From Chlamydiota bacterium (lineage in GTDB: Bacteria; Chlamydiota; Chlamydiia; Chlamydiales; JAJFMI01): DNA of 5,481 nucleotides. The translations under genes were made by a program, and so were the position numbers. The notes beneath the pieces were generated by a model. That model searched no databases and had not been told where the DNA came from. It saw only the letters and a program-made list of their open reading frames with translations. Below, piece by piece: positions 4,248-5,481 of the stretch. Each line of letters begins with the position of its first letter. Position 1 is the stretch's first letter. Where the stretch lies: contig JAJFMI010000204.1 of assembly GCA_021772235.1 (NCBI GenBank), positions 1-5,481 on the forward strand. The letters are read 5' to 3'.

Positions 4248-5481
4248 AAATAGGCTCTTCTTCTAGCAGTTCGTCAATGAATTTTAGAGTGAATTTCCCC
4301 GATTTAAAGACTTCGTTTTTGAGCATGTATTTGTGAAATGAAATGGTCGAATGCACTCCACCAATATGAAATTCTTTCAAGGCGCGTGCTCCTGTCGCCA
4401 TCGCTTCTTTGCGATCTTTCCCTTTCACGATAAGTTTAGCAATAAGGGAATCATAGTTGGGGGGAATTTTATAGCCGCTATAGCATGAGGTATCAACACG
4501 AACGGAAGGGCCACCAGGTGTAATAAAATATTCAAGATGCCCTGGCGAAGGCGCAAAGTTTTTGGAGGGGTTTTCTGCGTTGATCCGGAATTGGACAACA
4601 TGGCCATCAAACTGAATTTCTTTCTGTTTACGAGCCAATTTCTCGCCCATAGCTAGACGGATTTGTTCTTTTACCAGATCAATTCCTGTCCATTCTTCTG
4701 TAACTGTATGCTCAACTTGAATGCGCGTGTTCACTTCCATAAAATAGAAGTGACCTGCTTTATCAAGGAGGAATTCTACTGTTCCAACGGTATGGTATTT
4801 TGCGGCTTTAACAAGGTTGACTGCGGCCTCTCCCATTTTTTTGCGCTGCTGGGGGGTAATAACTGGACTAGGGCACTCTTCAATAAGTTTTTGTCGGCGG
4901 CGCTGAATAGTGCAGTCGCGCTCTCCGAGATGCACGTAATTGCCATATTTATCACCAACAATTTGAACTTCGATGTGGCGCGGATCTTCAATGAACTTTT
5001 CTAGGTAAACGTCAGGGTTATTGAAAGAGGCTTCGGCTTCTGTACGCGCGGCTGTAAATTGGCGGATAAAGTCGGTTTCATCATGTGCCATGCGGATGCC
5101 TTTTCCTCCACCACCTGCAACGGCTTTGATCATAACGGGATACCCAATTTTTTCAGCTTCTTTCAAGCCTTCTTTTATGTTGGGTACAATGCCTTTTGAA
5201 CCGGGAATGACGGGGCATTTAACGGAACGGGCGATCGCTTTAGCATTGGATTTATCACCAAGTAGCGAGATGGTTTCTGACGTGGGGCCGATAAAGGTGA
5301 GACCTGAACTTTCGCAAATGGATGCGAAGTTTGGGTTTTCACTCAAAAATCCGTAGCCGGGATGGATGGCGTCGGCGCCAGTAATTTCGCATGCGGAGAG
5401 TATATTTGGAATACGCAGGTAGGATTTAATTGCAGGAGCATCACCAATACAGACGGCTTCATCGGCCAGCGAAACGTGCAA
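4222..5481 (-). CDS. accC: biotin carboxylase subunit of acetyl-CoA carboxylase (partial, N-terminus outside window)
   Basis: AccC (EC 6.3.4.14) uses ATP and bicarbonate to carboxylate biotin carried on AccB, the first half of malonyl-CoA synthesis for fatty acids. The window holds 419 codons to the stop; comparison with E. coli AccC indicates about 40 N-terminal residues are missing at the right edge. Visible landmarks (window residue numbers) are HPGYGFLSEN (40-49), the ATP-grasp Lys in YPVMIKA (119), the glycine loop AGGGGKGIRM (122-131), His169 in PRHIE, Glu236, and the catalytic cluster EVNTRIQVEH (249-258) with Glu249, Asn251, Arg253 and Glu257. Arg299 (FRINAE) matches the E. coli catalytic Arg338. 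E. coli His236 is Arg here (196), a position that varies in the family. The C-terminus ends in an acidic tail (EEEPIFEEEEL, 407-417). rfbA starts inside its last codons. accB, the usual upstream partner, would be outside the window. Confidence 0.96.
   Translation of the reverse strand: MHVSLADEAVCIGDAPAIKSYLRIPNILSACEITGADAIHPGYGFLSENPNFASICESSGLTFIGPTSETISLLGDKSNAKAIARSVKCPVIPGSKGIVPNIKEGLKEAEKIGYPVMIKAVAGGGGKGIRMAHDETDFIRQFTAARTEAEASFNNPDVYLEKFIEDPRHIEVQIVGDKYGNYVHLGERDCTIQRRRQKLIEECPSPVITPQQRKKMGEAAVNLVKAAKYHTVGTVEFLLDKAGHFYFMEVNTRIQVEHTVTEEWTGIDLVKEQIRLAMGEKLARKQKEIQFDGHVVQFRINAENPSKNFAPSPGHLEYFITPGGPSVRVDTSCYSGYKIPPNYDSLIAKLIVKGKDRKEAMATGARALKEFHIGGVHSTISFHKYMLKNEVFKSGKFTLKFIDELLEEEPIFEEEELHV

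Noticed and set aside
5285..5290. Substitutions in AccC relative to E. coli (such as Arg for His236, and VEHTVTE for VEHPVTE)
   Set aside because: These positions vary among functional biotin carboxylases and the catalytic Glu, Asn, Arg and Lys residues are all present.
4663..5356. Plus-strand open frames opposite accC (4663-5004 and 5021-5356)
   Set aside because: Shadows of the accC reading frame, which is strongly conserved over the whole stretch.
1..5481. Search for mobile elements, CRISPR repeats, toxin-antitoxin pairs or defence genes
   Set aside because: No transposase, integrase, terminal repeats, spaced direct repeats or recognisable toxin/antitoxin or defence domains were seen on either strand.

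Overview
The window reads as ordinary chromosome of a bacterium with moderate-to-low GC. Genes are tightly packed, signal peptides and outer-membrane features are Gram-negative, and several small proteins look lineage-restricted. The mix of an outer-membrane barrel of a type I associate with amoeba-dwelling bacteria, a YitT-family membrane protein, a housekeeping biotin carboxylase and several unrecognised small proteins fits an environmental Chlamydiae-like or similar intracellular bacterium. That placement is an impression from protein sequence, not a database result.

Layout, left to right. The window opens in the 3' end of a tRNA, most like tRNA-Gly. A plus-strand hypothetical gene (203 aa) follows after only 15 bases. 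Its 3' end overlaps, tail to tail, a minus-strand gene for a small helical protein (107 aa). That gene is divergent, across 42 bases, from a plus-strand pair: a secreted 338-aa outer-membrane beta-barrel protein, then, 12 bases on, a 297-aa YitT-family inner-membrane protein. A strong hairpin at 2889-2914 separates this pair from a minus-strand group. Read from the right edge leftward, that group holds accC (biotin carboxylase, N-terminus outside the window), rfbA (glucose-1-phosphate thymidylyltransferase, overlapping accC by 26 bases with a TTG start) and a 121-aa hydrophobic protein of unknown function. The 121-aa gene has its own near-consensus promoter and a very good ribosome binding site.

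How the genes fit together. AccC supplies the biotin carboxylation half-reaction for malonyl-CoA and so for membrane lipid. RfbA starts dTDP-sugar synthesis for surface polysaccharide. Their overlap suggests coupled translation and a shared envelope theme. The barrel/YitT pair adds an outer- and an inner-membrane protein probably made from one transcript.

I found no mobile element, CRISPR array, defence locus or rRNA, and nothing amounting to a clearly new system. The observations most worth a second look are the strongly expressed-looking 121-aa hydrophobic protein, the possible leaderless promoter and homopolymer tracts at the start of the barrel gene, the tRNA-to-mRNA junction at the left edge, and the strand-asymmetric hairpin between the two operons. 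There is no gene-free stretch longer than about 50 bases.
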